A stretch of 64,000 nucleotides of DNA from Larkinella soli (lineage in GTDB: Bacteria > Bacteroidota > Bacteroidia > Cytophagales > Spirosomataceae). The position numbers and the translations under genes are program-made. A model generated the notes under the pieces. That model made no database searches and was not told the origin of the DNA. It was given only the letters and a program-made list of their open reading frames with translations. This document shows, piece by piece, positions 8,336 through 17,245 of this stretch. Within the stretch, counting starts at the first letter, position 1, and every line of letters begins with the position of its first letter. The stretch spans positions 62,001-126,000 of the forward strand of contig NZ_QTJY01000015.1 in NCBI RefSeq assembly GCF_003703975.1, written 5' to 3'.

Positions 8336-9814
8336 CTAAACGGGCAGGGCTTTCTCGAATCGGCGGTAGGCCTGGCGATAAATCCTGTGGCACTCGGGAT
8401 TCGGTTGGTAGGTCCGGCCGAAGCCGACGTGCCGGGTGGCGTCGATCAGCGAGGAGGCCCGCCCGGTAGCTTTCATTACCAGCAGAATCGCGCCGATGGC
8501 CCCGCTTTCGTTGCTTTCGTTCAGCCGGACCGGCACCCCGAAGATGTCGGCCATCATCTGCACCCACATCGCCGACTGGGCAAAACCGCCGTTGGCGTGG
8601 ATGACGCGCGTCGGGCCGGTATGGCGGGACAGCAGCCGCTCGATGCGCAGCAGGTTGAACAAAACTCCCTCCAGGGCCGCCCGCACGAAATGCGCCCGTC
8701 CGTGCTGCCAGTCGACGTTCAGGTAGGAGCCGCGCACCCCGGCGTCCCAGAGCGGAGCGCGTTCGCCCTGGAGGTAGGGCAGAAACAGCAGCCCGTCGCA
8801 GCCCGGAGGTACGGTGGCGGCTTCGTCCAGAACGTCGGCGGTTTCGGAACGGGTCAGTTTTTCGGAAACCCACTGGAGCACGTTGGCCCCGTTGTTGGTC
8901 GGGCCGCCGACGACGTAGTAATTCTGCGTGCCGACCGCTTCGGCGTCGAGAATATAGCTGAACAGCCGGCCCTGGCTCTCGCGCAGGGGTTTGCGGGCCG
9001 TCCGGCGGATGGCCCCGCTGGTGCCGATGGTGATGGTGGTAATACCGGCTTCGACGGCCCCGGCGCCGAGGTTGGCCAGACAGCCGTCCGAGGCCCCGAT
9101 GAAAAGGGCCGTCCCGGCGGGCAGACCGGTATCATCGACGGCTTTGGCCGGGTCGAAAGGCACGCTGTGGGTGGTCGGGACCGGCTCGGAAAGCTGTTCA
9201 CGCTGCACCCCGGCAAAACGAAGGGCCGGCGGATACCACTCCAGCCGCTGGCTGTCGAAAAGGCCCGTGGCGGTGGCCATCGAGTAGTCGATCTGGTAGA
9301 GGCCGGTCAGCCGGTGCCAGACGTATTCCTTCAGTGAAATCCAGCCGCCCGCCCGCCGGAGGAGACGCGGATTGTGTTCGCGAAACCAGGCCAGTTTGCA
9401 GAGCGGAATCATGGGGTGAAGCGGGGTGCCGGTCCGCTGGTAAATGTCCTTTCCGTTGGCTTCGGTGCCGTTGCGGAGGGCGTTGGCCTGCTTCTCGGAA
9501 CGATTGTCGGACCAGATGATGCCGTTGGTGAGCGCCTTTCCCTGCTCGTCGACGGCCAGAATGCTGTGCATGGCCGAACTGAACCCGACGGCTTCGACCG
9601 TCACCGACTGCACGGCCAGTTCGCCGTTCACCTCCCGGAGTACCTGCACCAGACGGTCCCATACCTCGGCCGGCACCTGTTCACAGTAGCCGGGCCGGGG
9701 GTGGTAGGTGGTCAGCGGTTGGGACGCATGGGCGATAATCTGCCCGGTTTCGGGTTGAAAAGCGAGGGCTTTCACGTTGGTCGTGCCGATGTCGACGCCG
9801 AGAATGCAGTTCAT
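8336..9814 (-). CDS. gntK: FGGY-family gluconokinase
   Basis: A 492-residue carbohydrate kinase. The N-terminal phosphate-binding motif is GVDIGTTNVKA; SSAMHSILAVD and GIIWSDNRS follow, and the C-terminal FGGY half carries TITIGTSGAIR and ANGGFAQSAMWVQ. The AMHS and WSDNRS segments fit gluconokinases better than xylulokinases or glycerol kinases. Product would be 6-phosphogluconate, the substrate of the Gnd encoded at 4070-4969. It lies 60 bp upstream of rtcB on the same strand. No gluconate permease or regulator is adjacent. Specificity as gluconate is inferred, since FGGY kinases diverge easily. Confidence 0.8.
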   Translation of the reverse strand: MNCILGVDIGTTNVKALAFQPETGQIIAHASQPLTTYHPRPGYCEQVPAEVWDRLVQVLREVNGELAVQSVTVEAVGFSSAMHSILAVDEQGKALTNGIIWSDNRSEKQANALRNGTEANGKDIYQRTGTPLHPMIPLCKLAWFREHNPRLLRRAGGWISLKEYVWHRLTGLYQIDYSMATATGLFDSQRLEWYPPALRFAGVQREQLSEPVPTTHSVPFDPAKAVDDTGLPAGTALFIGASDGCLANLGAGAVEAGITTITIGTSGAIRRTARKPLRESQGRLFSYILDAEAVGTQNYYVVGGPTNNGANVLQWVSEKLTRSETADVLDEAATVPPGCDGLLFLPYLQGERAPLWDAGVRGSYLNVDWQHGRAHFVRAALEGVLFNLLRIERLLSRHTGPTRVIHANGGFAQSAMWVQMMADIFGVPVRLNESNESGAIGAILLVMKATGRASSLIDATRHVGFGRTYQPNPECHRIYRQAYRRFEKALPV

Positions 9815-9960
9815 GAGGGCTGAGGGGCTGGTGTTGCCGGTGCAAAGAAAGAGTAAAATCCTATTCTTTACGCACCGGACGAAACCCTTTCCGACCGCTT
9901 TAGTTAAGCGGAAGAACTTATCAACGCAGACGAATACTCTTTTCCCTGAAGCGATACCCG

Positions 9961-10542
9961 ATGATTCACCCCGATACGTACCTGAAACCTACTCCCAAAG
10001 GCCTTGGAATTTTTGCCGGACGCCCTTTCCGCCGGGGCGAAATTCTCTGGATAACCGATGAAATGGACGCCCGGATTTCGCTTTGCGACTATGCCGGACT
10101 GAGCGAACTCGAACGCCGGAAGGTCAATGTCTATTCCTATCTCGACAGCAGTAACCGGATCGTGATGCCCTGGGATGAGGGTAAATACGTCAACCACTCC
10201 TGCGACCCCAATTCCACCAGTCTGACCGAACTCGACAGCATCAGCATCGCCCTCCGGGACATCGCGGCCGACGAGGAGATCGTGGAGGACTATTACTCTT
10301 ATTGCGGCCATTTCGAAAGTTTTCAGTGCCGGTGTGGCGCCCGCCACTGCCGGGGTTACATCCACGACGGCAAAACCTTCGAACCCGGCCTGCGCATCCC
10401 GCTCCGTGAGGTCGCACCCCTGCTGCTGAACCTGCCGCAGCCGCTGCTAGCGATTCGTTCCGAGGAGAAAAACCGGCTGCTGGAACTGCTGCAAATGACG
10501 CATCACGGAGCCGGTGCCGCCGTAAGCCCGGGTTCCCTGTAA
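9961..10542 (+). CDS. SET domain protein-lysine methyltransferase-like protein
   Basis: A 193-residue SET-fold protein. Landmarks in order: GLGIFAGRPFRRGE (SET-N S-adenosylmethionine loop), the core motif NHSCDPN near residues 78-84, EEIVEDYYSY (the usual catalytic-Tyr segment) and a post-SET-like Cys cluster CRCGARHC. The Cys cluster together with the Cys of NHSC could bind one zinc. Family members transfer methyl groups to protein lysines; bacterial targets are mostly unknown. It is divergent from gluconokinase and followed by an independent promoter at 10569, so it is probably monocistronic. No signal peptide, so cytosolic. Confidence 0.8.
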   Translation: MIHPDTYLKPTPKGLGIFAGRPFRRGEILWITDEMDARISLCDYAGLSELERRKVNVYSYLDSSNRIVMPWDEGKYVNHSCDPNSTSLTELDSISIALRDIAADEEIVEDYYSYCGHFESFQCRCGARHCRGYIHDGKTFEPGLRIPLREVAPLLLNLPQPLLAIRSEEKNRLLELLQMTHHGAGAAVSPGSL

Positions 10543-10568
10543 GAAGCGGAGGAATTATAGGACGCAGG

Positions 10569-10600
10569 TTTGAAAAACAGGCATTTTTGTCCTAAGTTTG
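10569..10600 (+). promoter_or_regulatory. Bacteroidota-type promoter
   Basis: TTTG (10569-10572), 20-bp spacer, TAAGTTTG (10593-10600): an exact match to the -33/-7 consensus TTTG / TAnnTTTG. It sits 21 bp before the ATG of the haem-motif/FG-GAP lipoprotein and supports that start over the upstream in-frame codon at 10598, which overlaps the -7 box. Confidence 0.75.
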
Positions 10601-10621
10601 TTGAATGCCTGTTACCGGATT

Positions 10622-12202
10622 ATGTACTTTCGTAACCCTATTCCTTTCTTTTTCTTACTGATTTTTGCCGGTCTGCTGACCGGCTGCGGTTCCAAAAAGC
10701 CGGCGGGTTCACCCCCGGAACCATCGGGGCTGGACGGCGCCGAACTGGCCCGGATCAATTGCTCCAACTGCCACCTGATGCCGCAGCCCGACGAGCTGCC
10801 CCGCTCTCTGTGGGCGCGGAAGGTGCTGCCGCAGATGGCCCTCCGCATGGGGTTCTTCGCCGATTCGCTTTCGCCCTACAACCAGATGCGCGATCAGGAC
10901 GAAATCGAACGGGTGATTCACTCCAGCGCCTTCGCCGACGCCCCCCTGGTGCATCCCGACGACTGGCAGAAGATTTCCGACTACTACCTTCAGAACGCCC
11001 CTGAGCAGCCCAAACCGCAGATTGCCAAACCGCCCGTGGCGTCCGACCTGCCGCTGTTCCGGCTCCGCAAGCCCGCGCAGGCCGTCGATAACCTTATTAC
11101 GCTGCTGAAATATGACTCCGTCAGCCGGAAGATTGCGGTGGGAAGCCGTCGGGGCCGGTTGTGGTTTCTCGACCCGGCTCTGAACAAGGTCGATTCGGCC
11201 GTTACGGTCTATCCGGCCTCCGGTCTGCGGACCCGCCCGGACGGAACGATGGACGTGGTGACGATGGGCGAAATGGACCCCAATGACCGCCCGAACGGCG
11301 AGATTATCGAACTGCACCGCAACCCGGCCAACCGTCGGCTGGAGCGGTCGGTGCGGCTTCAGAAGCTGCAACGGCCCGTCGAGGCCATCTACACCGACCT
11401 GAACGGCGACGGCCGGGAGGACATTCTGGTGTGTCAGTTCGGGTATTACCTCGGCCGGCTGAGCTGGTTCGAGAACAAGGGGCGGACGTATGAGGAGCAC
11501 AGCCTTCAGGAATGCCCCGGCGCGCTGCGGGCCGTCGTGAAGGACATGAACGGCGACGGTCATAACGACATCGTGGTGCTGATGGCGCAGGGCGATGAAC
11601 AGGTGGCCGTGTATCAGAACGAAAAGGGCGGCCGCTTCTGGAAAAAAACCGTGCTTCGCTTCCCGCCGGACTACGGTTCGAGCAACATCGAGATTGTGGA
11701 TTTCGACGGCGACGGCGACCCCGACATTCTGTATACCAACGGAGACAATGCCGACTATTCCTACTCGCTGAAGCGCTACCACGGCGTCCGGCTGTTCCGC
11801 AACGACGGTTATTTCCGGTTCCGGCAGGCCTGGTTTTACCCGCTCCACGGCGCCATGAAAGCCGTCGCCCGCGACTTCGATCAGGACGGCGACCTGGATG
11901 TGGCCGCCATCGCCTTCTTCCCCGACTTCACGAAAAAGCCGGTCGAGAGTTTCGTTTACCTCGAAAACCGGGGCGGGGCCGGTCTCCGGGCCTCGACTTT
12001 CCCCGACGCCGACCAGGGGGCCTGGCTAACGATGGATGCCGCCGACGTCGACCAGGACGGCGACGAAGACATCCTGCTCGGCTCCTTCGCCTTCCGCGTC
12101 ACGCCCACCCCGAAGGAACTGCTCCAGCGCTGGCAGCAGTCGAAAACCGGGGTGCTCCTCCTTGAAAACCGCACGAACCCGAAGCGGGTTGCTGGGAAAT
12201 AA
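10622..12202 (+). CDS. lipoprotein with cytochrome c-type motif and FG-GAP/VCBS repeats
   Basis: A 526-residue exported protein. A signal peptide ends in the lipobox LLTGC (Cys22), so it should be lipid-anchored. One c-type haem motif CSNCH lies at residues 47-51, followed by MPQPDELP. From about residue 250 come at least four FG-GAP-like calcium loops: DLNGDGRED, DMNGDGHND, DFDGDGDPD and DFDQDGDLD, and a fifth, DVDQDGDED, near the C-terminus. This suggests a beta-propeller carrying a small cytochrome-like head. Whether haem is attached depends on periplasmic maturation. Electron partner and ligand are unknown; neither neighbour explains it. Confidence 0.75.
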   Translation: MYFRNPIPFFFLLIFAGLLTGCGSKKPAGSPPEPSGLDGAELARINCSNCHLMPQPDELPRSLWARKVLPQMALRMGFFADSLSPYNQMRDQDEIERVIHSSAFADAPLVHPDDWQKISDYYLQNAPEQPKPQIAKPPVASDLPLFRLRKPAQAVDNLITLLKYDSVSRKIAVGSRRGRLWFLDPALNKVDSAVTVYPASGLRTRPDGTMDVVTMGEMDPNDRPNGEIIELHRNPANRRLERSVRLQKLQRPVEAIYTDLNGDGREDILVCQFGYYLGRLSWFENKGRTYEEHSLQECPGALRAVVKDMNGDGHNDIVVLMAQGDEQVAVYQNEKGGRFWKKTVLRFPPDYGSSNIEIVDFDGDGDPDILYTNGDNADYSYSLKRYHGVRLFRNDGYFRFRQAWFYPLHGAMKAVARDFDQDGDLDVAAIAFFPDFTKKPVESFVYLENRGGAGLRASTFPDADQGAWLTMDAADVDQDGDEDILLGSFAFRVTPTPKELLQRWQQSKTGVLLLENRTNPKRVAGK

Positions 12203-12268
12203 GACCCGCAGGATGAAATAACCCTCCGTCAATTGAGCAGAGCGATACTGAACAGCCTGTTGTTGCTA

Positions 12269-12763
12269 TCAAACAGCAGTTCCATTCGAGTATCGAGTCT
12301 GGTAGCTCCGTTTTTTTAAGTAAAAAATACTGATTGCCTTAAAACTTTTACCTCTGGATTGGCCGGAACTTTGAAACATGGGAAAGCCGAAAAATTTGTC
12401 CACTTTAGCGAACCTGATTGGTTCGCCTATCTTAAAGGTTGGGCCATTGACCGTGCCGACCGATATTCCGGGGCTAACGATCTCAAAGCTGACCAGCTCT
12501 TCATCAAGAAAGGCGATTTGATTGCTCCCATAATTATATACCTGAATCGTGTCGTCATCAATTTCCGAAAAGCAATGGCCAATCCGGGAGGGCCGCCCGA
12601 AGACCTGAATACATTTGGTTGGGGATTCTCCCCAAACTAATCCGATAGAAGGTTTAGCGGGCTTGATAAGGGCTACTTTTGAAATGTCAACTGGAGTTTG
12701 TGCATGCGCTGTCCATGTGGTTATGCCGGTTAAGAAGATTAAAACTGCTGTTTTTATTTTCAT
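12269..12763 (-). CDS. secreted protein of unknown function
   Basis: A 164-residue protein with a clear signal peptide (MKIKTAVLIFLTGITTWTAHAQ). The mature part is mixed beta-rich sequence with two Cys (in TKCIQ and GHCFSE), IGLVWGESPTK and a basic C-terminal segment. I recognise no family. The gene is visibly more AT-rich than its neighbours and uses more A/T third positions, which could mean recent acquisition or low expression. It is convergent with the FG-GAP lipoprotein gene. Confidence 0.6.
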   Translation of the reverse strand: MKIKTAVLIFLTGITTWTAHAQTPVDISKVALIKPAKPSIGLVWGESPTKCIQVFGRPSRIGHCFSEIDDDTIQVYNYGSNQIAFLDEELVSFEIVSPGISVGTVNGPTFKIGEPIRFAKVDKFFGFPMFQSSGQSRGKSFKAISIFYLKKRSYQTRYSNGTAV

Positions 12764-13049
12764 TAGGTTGGCTTCCGGTGTGTTTGCAGGATAGGGGTAG
12801 CCTCGGATGATTACCCCTGGCCCCCTACAGGGGGTAGTATTCCCCTTTATGGAGTGAAAGGTCCTGCTTTGGACTCCGAACCATCCAATAAGTCACACCA
12901 TCCCGCGTGACGAGATCGACCCTTCAAATCCGGTATTACATTCTAAATCCTTCCCGCCAGTGACTTTGAAATAAAATGATCGTCCTAAGGAGGTTTGCCG
13001 CCGGGCTGTCCGGTGGTTTCTCCGGACGGTTATTTTGCCTTGAAGTTGA
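12764..13049. other. gene-free stretch with nested hairpins
   Basis: No convincing gene in these 286 bp between two divergent genes. It contains GGGGTA (12794-12799) pairing with TACCCC (12812-12817), directly followed by CCCCC-TACA-GGGGG (12821-12834). Their role is unknown; they could be regulatory DNA for either divergent gene. Confidence 0.4.
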
Positions 13050-13766
13050 ATGAGACGATTTTTATCGATTGATCGGCGTGTTTTAAGCGGTTTTCTGCTT
13101 CTCATTGTCTGTTCTCCCCATTTCTGCTTCGCCAATGCATCGGTTGCCTTTCCGGACTCATCCGGAACGCGCGTGGATTCCATTGCATCGTCTGCCTTCC
13201 CACGGTTTCGATTTCAGCCTTTCCTCAGCATCCTGGCGCCAGGATTCAGCCACAGCGGGCGATTGTCGGTTCCAAATCCCTTTCTAAACAATCCCCTCTT
13301 CGGCTTGCAGGCCGGTGTCGGTCTGGAGATCGGCTATTCGCGCCGGATGGCCGCCCGGCTGGAACTGTCGTATGTCCGTAAAGGAGCGCGGGAAGTGTTC
13401 GGGCAACGCACCGACCGGCTCGAAGCCACCACAAAACTGCATTACGCCCAATTGAACCTCATGCCGCTGATTCTGAAGCCGGAGTGGAAGCGGTTTCCGG
13501 TGACGGCCGGTTTCGGAGTCTATGGAGGGTGCCTGCTTAAAATGAGCCACCGCTATACCGTAAATCACGGCGCCGTATTCTCCAATGTTCTGTTGTCCGA
13601 CAACTTCAGATCAATGGATTTCGGCTGGACGCTGAGTCTCGGTTACCAGGGCTTCCGGCTCCCGCTGGAGCTGCGTTTTGAAGCCGGTTTTCGCCCTATT
13701 CTGCCCTCCCATGGACTTCAAACCCCTCTTTATAACCGGGTGCTTGCCCTTCACTTAACCATCTGA
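13050..13766 (+). CDS. outer-membrane beta-barrel protein (PorT-like)
   Basis: A 238-residue protein with an N-terminal signal peptide (VLSGFLLLIVCSPHFCFA). The rest alternates polar and aromatic/hydrophobic residues typical of an eight-strand barrel: GLQAGVGLEIGYSRRMAARLELSYVRKG, ending with the short strand VLALHLTI. This matches the general 'outer membrane protein beta-barrel domain' class of Bacteroidota. It starts 8 bp before the metalloprotease gene ends its leader, that is, the next gene begins 8 bp after this stop, so the two are probably cotranscribed. Ligand or partner unknown. Confidence 0.6.
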   Translation: MRRFLSIDRRVLSGFLLLIVCSPHFCFANASVAFPDSSGTRVDSIASSAFPRFRFQPFLSILAPGFSHSGRLSVPNPFLNNPLFGLQAGVGLEIGYSRRMAARLELSYVRKGAREVFGQRTDRLEATTKLHYAQLNLMPLILKPEWKRFPVTAGFGVYGGCLLKMSHRYTVNHGAVFSNVLLSDNFRSMDFGWTLSLGYQGFRLPLELRFEAGFRPILPSHGLQTPLYNRVLALHLTI

Positions 13767-13774
13767 GCCGACGC

Positions 13775-15649
13775 ATGAAATCCAGACAAATCCTGCCGTT
13801 ACTCGTGCTGACGGTACTTGCCCTGACGACCTGCCGCCGGGAACGCGATGTTCTGCCTTTGGAAGACTATTACGGCTATCGGACAACCGGCAACGTGACT
13901 ATTCGGCGGCTTGGGAACGGCGGCCCGGAATATTACCTCGGTATCGACCAGGATTCGCTGCGATTTACCGCCGAAGCCAGGGACATGGACTACAAGCAGG
14001 TACCTGCTCCTCTGTTCAGCTATTGGGTCGACGGAAAACCCATGCCGAATGGAGCCTTCCTGCCGACGAAAGCCGGAAAATATAACTTTCGGGCCCGGCT
14101 GGGCCCGAAAGAAAGCCGGCCGGTGACGGTTGAAGTCATCGATCCGGCTTCTTTGATTAGCCGCCTGTATCTGGGGATTCGTTCGGGTAATCCAGGGATT
14201 GCCTTTTCCGATGGTTCTTCCCGTTTTGAATTTTTCGGAGTAGCTGTGGGGCTGAATGGAACCTCGCTTCCATTCGACTTTAGGCCCGGTATCCGGCTGT
14301 ACGTCGACGGCCTGCCTCAGCCGACGCTGGAGTTCATTCCAACGCAGGAAAAGCGATACCGGGTCAAATTGAAAGGTTTTGGAAAAGAGAGCAATGAGAT
14401 CTGGATCGACGCTCACCCGCCGGATTATTATGTCACGCAGGTGCGTCTGAGCATGGTGCAGAACGGGCCGGAGTTTCAGGCCGACGAGATTTCAAAAGCC
14501 GATTTTCGCGTCGAAACGCTGAGCCGTGAAGGGCGGTGGGTTAACTTTTCGGCCCAGCCGCAGCGGGAATTTTTCGTCGACGACCGGCTAAGTCCGGGCC
14601 TATCCTTCAAAACCCGTACGCCGGGAGTTTACCGGTTCAAAGCAAAGGTGTTTAGCAGGGAGAGCAATGAATTGACTCTGAGCGTATTACCACCGTCGGA
14701 AAGCGCCATTATCACCATTCCGATCGTTTTCCACCTGTTCAATGTGGCTATTCCGCAGGCAAAACTTCAGGCGCAGGTCGACATTCTGAACAAGGTCTTC
14801 CGGGATCAGTGGAACCCGAACAATAACCCTAAGGCTGAACGGCATGCCGACCTCCGGCTTCAGTTCGTGCTGGCCGACACCGATCCGAACGGTCGGCCCA
14901 TGCCTCAGCCCGGCCGCGATTACATCGATCTGGGCCGGGCGCGATATTCCCAGAAAGAAATCAGCGACAAGCTGGGTTGGGATCATTATTGGAATCCCGA
15001 TTTCTACCTCAATATCTATGTGGCGAACTACACGGATACCTACCTCGCTTCTCTGAAAGGTACGTGGGCCGGGCTGGGAAGCTATCCGTGGACCCGCGTG
15101 GCCCTGCCCGGTATTATTATGGTTTCAGGCAACCCGAAACCCGACTTCCTCTACGCATTGTATGTGATCCCGGACGTATTCAAGGATAATTACGTCACCC
15201 AGACCGTGATCGCCCATGAAATCGGCCACCTGCTTGGCCTGAGACATGCCTTCAATGAGGCCAGCTGCGAGCAGGACGAAGATTATTGCGACGACACACC
15301 GGCGTATCCTCGTCACCAGTACATCCCGGAAAACCTCGGTACCCGGCGGATCGGCTGCGACGGCATGGCTTTTTCGGCCACGAATTTTATGGACTACTAT
15401 TACGGGTATGAAAATTCGTTTACGCTCGATCAGGCGTCCCGCGTGCGGCACATCCTCAACTACGGCCTCTGGCTGCCGACGCCGGCCAACGGACGCTCCA
15501 ATTCGCACGGCCGAATCACCGGCGCGCCCGGTTTCGTTAAACGCCCTCCCGTGCTGCGTCCGGTAGACTGGGTCGCCTGCCCGGCACCGGAAGCCCGGCC
15601 TTTCGGTTTTCTCCGGCGGCCGGCCGATTTCGACCTACTGAAAGAGTAA
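13775..15649 (+). CDS. secreted lipoprotein zinc metalloprotease, M43-like, with three N-terminal repeats
   Basis: A 624-residue protein with a lipoprotein signal (LALTTC). Three diverged segments of about 85 residues follow (roughly 40-125, 130-212 and 218-307); each ends with a PG/PT-x-(K/G)-x-Y-x-F/V-(R/K)-A/L pattern and KESxxxTVxV-like strand, suggesting Ig-like domains. The protease domain spans about 310-570, with HEIGHLLGLRH at residues 481-491 supplying the zinc ligands and a Met-turn in NFMDYYYG. Cys pairs in ASCEQDEDYC fit the pappalysin/cytophagalysin (M43) group. Substrate is presumably extracellular protein. It is likely cotranscribed with the preceding barrel gene. Confidence 0.8.
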   Translation: MKSRQILPLLVLTVLALTTCRRERDVLPLEDYYGYRTTGNVTIRRLGNGGPEYYLGIDQDSLRFTAEARDMDYKQVPAPLFSYWVDGKPMPNGAFLPTKAGKYNFRARLGPKESRPVTVEVIDPASLISRLYLGIRSGNPGIAFSDGSSRFEFFGVAVGLNGTSLPFDFRPGIRLYVDGLPQPTLEFIPTQEKRYRVKLKGFGKESNEIWIDAHPPDYYVTQVRLSMVQNGPEFQADEISKADFRVETLSREGRWVNFSAQPQREFFVDDRLSPGLSFKTRTPGVYRFKAKVFSRESNELTLSVLPPSESAIITIPIVFHLFNVAIPQAKLQAQVDILNKVFRDQWNPNNNPKAERHADLRLQFVLADTDPNGRPMPQPGRDYIDLGRARYSQKEISDKLGWDHYWNPDFYLNIYVANYTDTYLASLKGTWAGLGSYPWTRVALPGIIMVSGNPKPDFLYALYVIPDVFKDNYVTQTVIAHEIGHLLGLRHAFNEASCEQDEDYCDDTPAYPRHQYIPENLGTRRIGCDGMAFSATNFMDYYYGYENSFTLDQASRVRHILNYGLWLPTPANGRSNSHGRITGAPGFVKRPPVLRPVDWVACPAPEARPFGFLRRPADFDLLKE

Positions 15650-15680
15650 TCCGGTTAGATTTAGGTCTTATGGCAGATGT

Positions 15681-17096
15681 ATGAATAAGACCCTACTTAC
15701 TCTCGGAATAGGGCTGCTGGGGAGCGCAGCCGCCCTGGCCCAATCCGACATTCCGGCCAATCCGGTGAAGCCGACGCCCCAGCAGCTTCGCTACCAGCAG
15801 CAGGAACTGATCGGGTTTCTGCACCTGACCGTCAACACCTTCACCGACCGTGAATGGGGGACCGGCCAGGAAGACCCGGCCATTTTCAACCCCACGCAGC
15901 TCGACGCCCGGCAGTGGGTTCGTGTGGCGAAGGATGCCGGCATGAAAACGCTCATCCTCACTGCCAAGCACCACGACGGGTTCTGCCTCTGGCCCTCGAA
16001 ATACACGGATCATTCCGTCAAAAGCAGCCCCTGGAAAGGCGGGAAAGGCGACGTGGTCCGCGACCTGGCCGACGCCTGCCGCGAAGCCGGAATCAAGCTT
16101 GGCCTCTACCTGTCGCCCTGGGATATGCACGAACCCAAGTACGGCACTTCGGAATACAACCAGTTTTATCTGAACCAGTTACGCGAGCTGCTCACCAACT
16201 ATGGGCCGGTGGCCGAGGTCTGGATGGACGGGGCGAAGGGCGAGAACGCTAAAAATATGTCCTATGATTTCGACGCCTACCGGGCGCTGATCCGGCAGTT
16301 GCAGCCGCAGGCCGTCATCTTCTCCGACGTCGGGCCGGGCGTGCGCTGGATCGGAAACGAAAAGGGCTTTGCGGGCGAAACCTGCTGGTCGACGATCAAT
16401 ACCGAGGGCATGGACATCGGCAAGGCCGACAGCAAATACCTCAACACCGGCGACCCGAAGGGCGACGAGTGGATTCCGGGCGAATGCGACGTTTCGATCC
16501 GGCCCGGCTGGTTCTACCACCCGGCCGAAGACGCCAAAGTCAAAACGCCGAAACAACTGGTCGATGTTTATTACAAATCCGTCGGTCGGAATGGAACCCT
16601 GCTGCTCAACCTGCCGCCCGACCGTCGGGGCCTGATTCACGAAAGCGACGTAGCCGCCCTGAAGGGTATGCGGGCTATTCTGGATGAGACTTTCCGGGCC
16701 AACCTGGCCGGCCGCAGAACCGCCAGGGCCTCCGCTTCGACGCCTGCCTTCCCGCCCCGGAACCTGACCGACGGCAACGCCGACACCTATTGGGCGGCTT
16801 CCGCCGGACAAACCACCGCTACCCTTGACCTGGACCTCGGGCGCGAGACCACCTTCGACCGGATTGCTTTGCAGGAGCCGGTGCGCTTGGGGCAGCGGGT
16901 GTCGGCCTTTCGGGTTGAAGCGGAGCAGAACGGGCAGTGGAAGCCGGTCGCTTCTGGTACCACCATCGGTTACAAACGTCTGCTGCGACTCGACGCTCCG
17001 GTGCAGGCCCGGCGGATTCGGGTCGTGATCGAGCAGGCCAATAACACGGCGGCTCTGTCCGAAATCGCTGTTTACAAGGCTTCCCCGAACGAATGA
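15681..17096 (+). CDS. alpha-L-fucosidase, GH29, with C-terminal F5/8 type C-like domain
   Basis: A 471-residue exported glycosidase (signal MNKTLLTLGIGLLGSAAALAQ). The GH29 barrel shows FLHLTVNTFTDREWG, TAKHHDGFCLWPS and YLSPWDMHEP, with the candidate nucleophile Asp in VWMDGAKGE. From about residue 345 to the end is a discoidin/F5-8C-like domain (LTDGNADTYWAA, RRIRVVIEQANN) that probably binds sugar. The family removes terminal alpha-L-fucose from glycans by a retaining mechanism. The gene opens a plus-strand carbohydrate region; two FAD oxidoreductases follow after 149 bp. Exact linkage specificity cannot be read. Confidence 0.85.
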   Translation: MNKTLLTLGIGLLGSAAALAQSDIPANPVKPTPQQLRYQQQELIGFLHLTVNTFTDREWGTGQEDPAIFNPTQLDARQWVRVAKDAGMKTLILTAKHHDGFCLWPSKYTDHSVKSSPWKGGKGDVVRDLADACREAGIKLGLYLSPWDMHEPKYGTSEYNQFYLNQLRELLTNYGPVAEVWMDGAKGENAKNMSYDFDAYRALIRQLQPQAVIFSDVGPGVRWIGNEKGFAGETCWSTINTEGMDIGKADSKYLNTGDPKGDEWIPGECDVSIRPGWFYHPAEDAKVKTPKQLVDVYYKSVGRNGTLLLNLPPDRRGLIHESDVAALKGMRAILDETFRANLAGRRTARASASTPAFPPRNLTDGNADTYWAASAGQTTATLDLDLGRETTFDRIALQEPVRLGQRVSAFRVEAEQNGQWKPVASGTTIGYKRLLRLDAPVQARRIRVVIEQANNTAALSEIAVYKASPNE

Positions 17097-17245
17097 TGAA
17101 GAAGGACTTTTCGGAAAGCACGAAGACTAAAATAGTTCGATAACGTCCTGGATTCTTTTCAGAACCTGGAACTGGTGGTATCAGGGCAAGTAAAATACCG
17201 CCCCCGGTTTTCTTTCGCTACTAAATTCTTCCAACTGAAGCCCGC

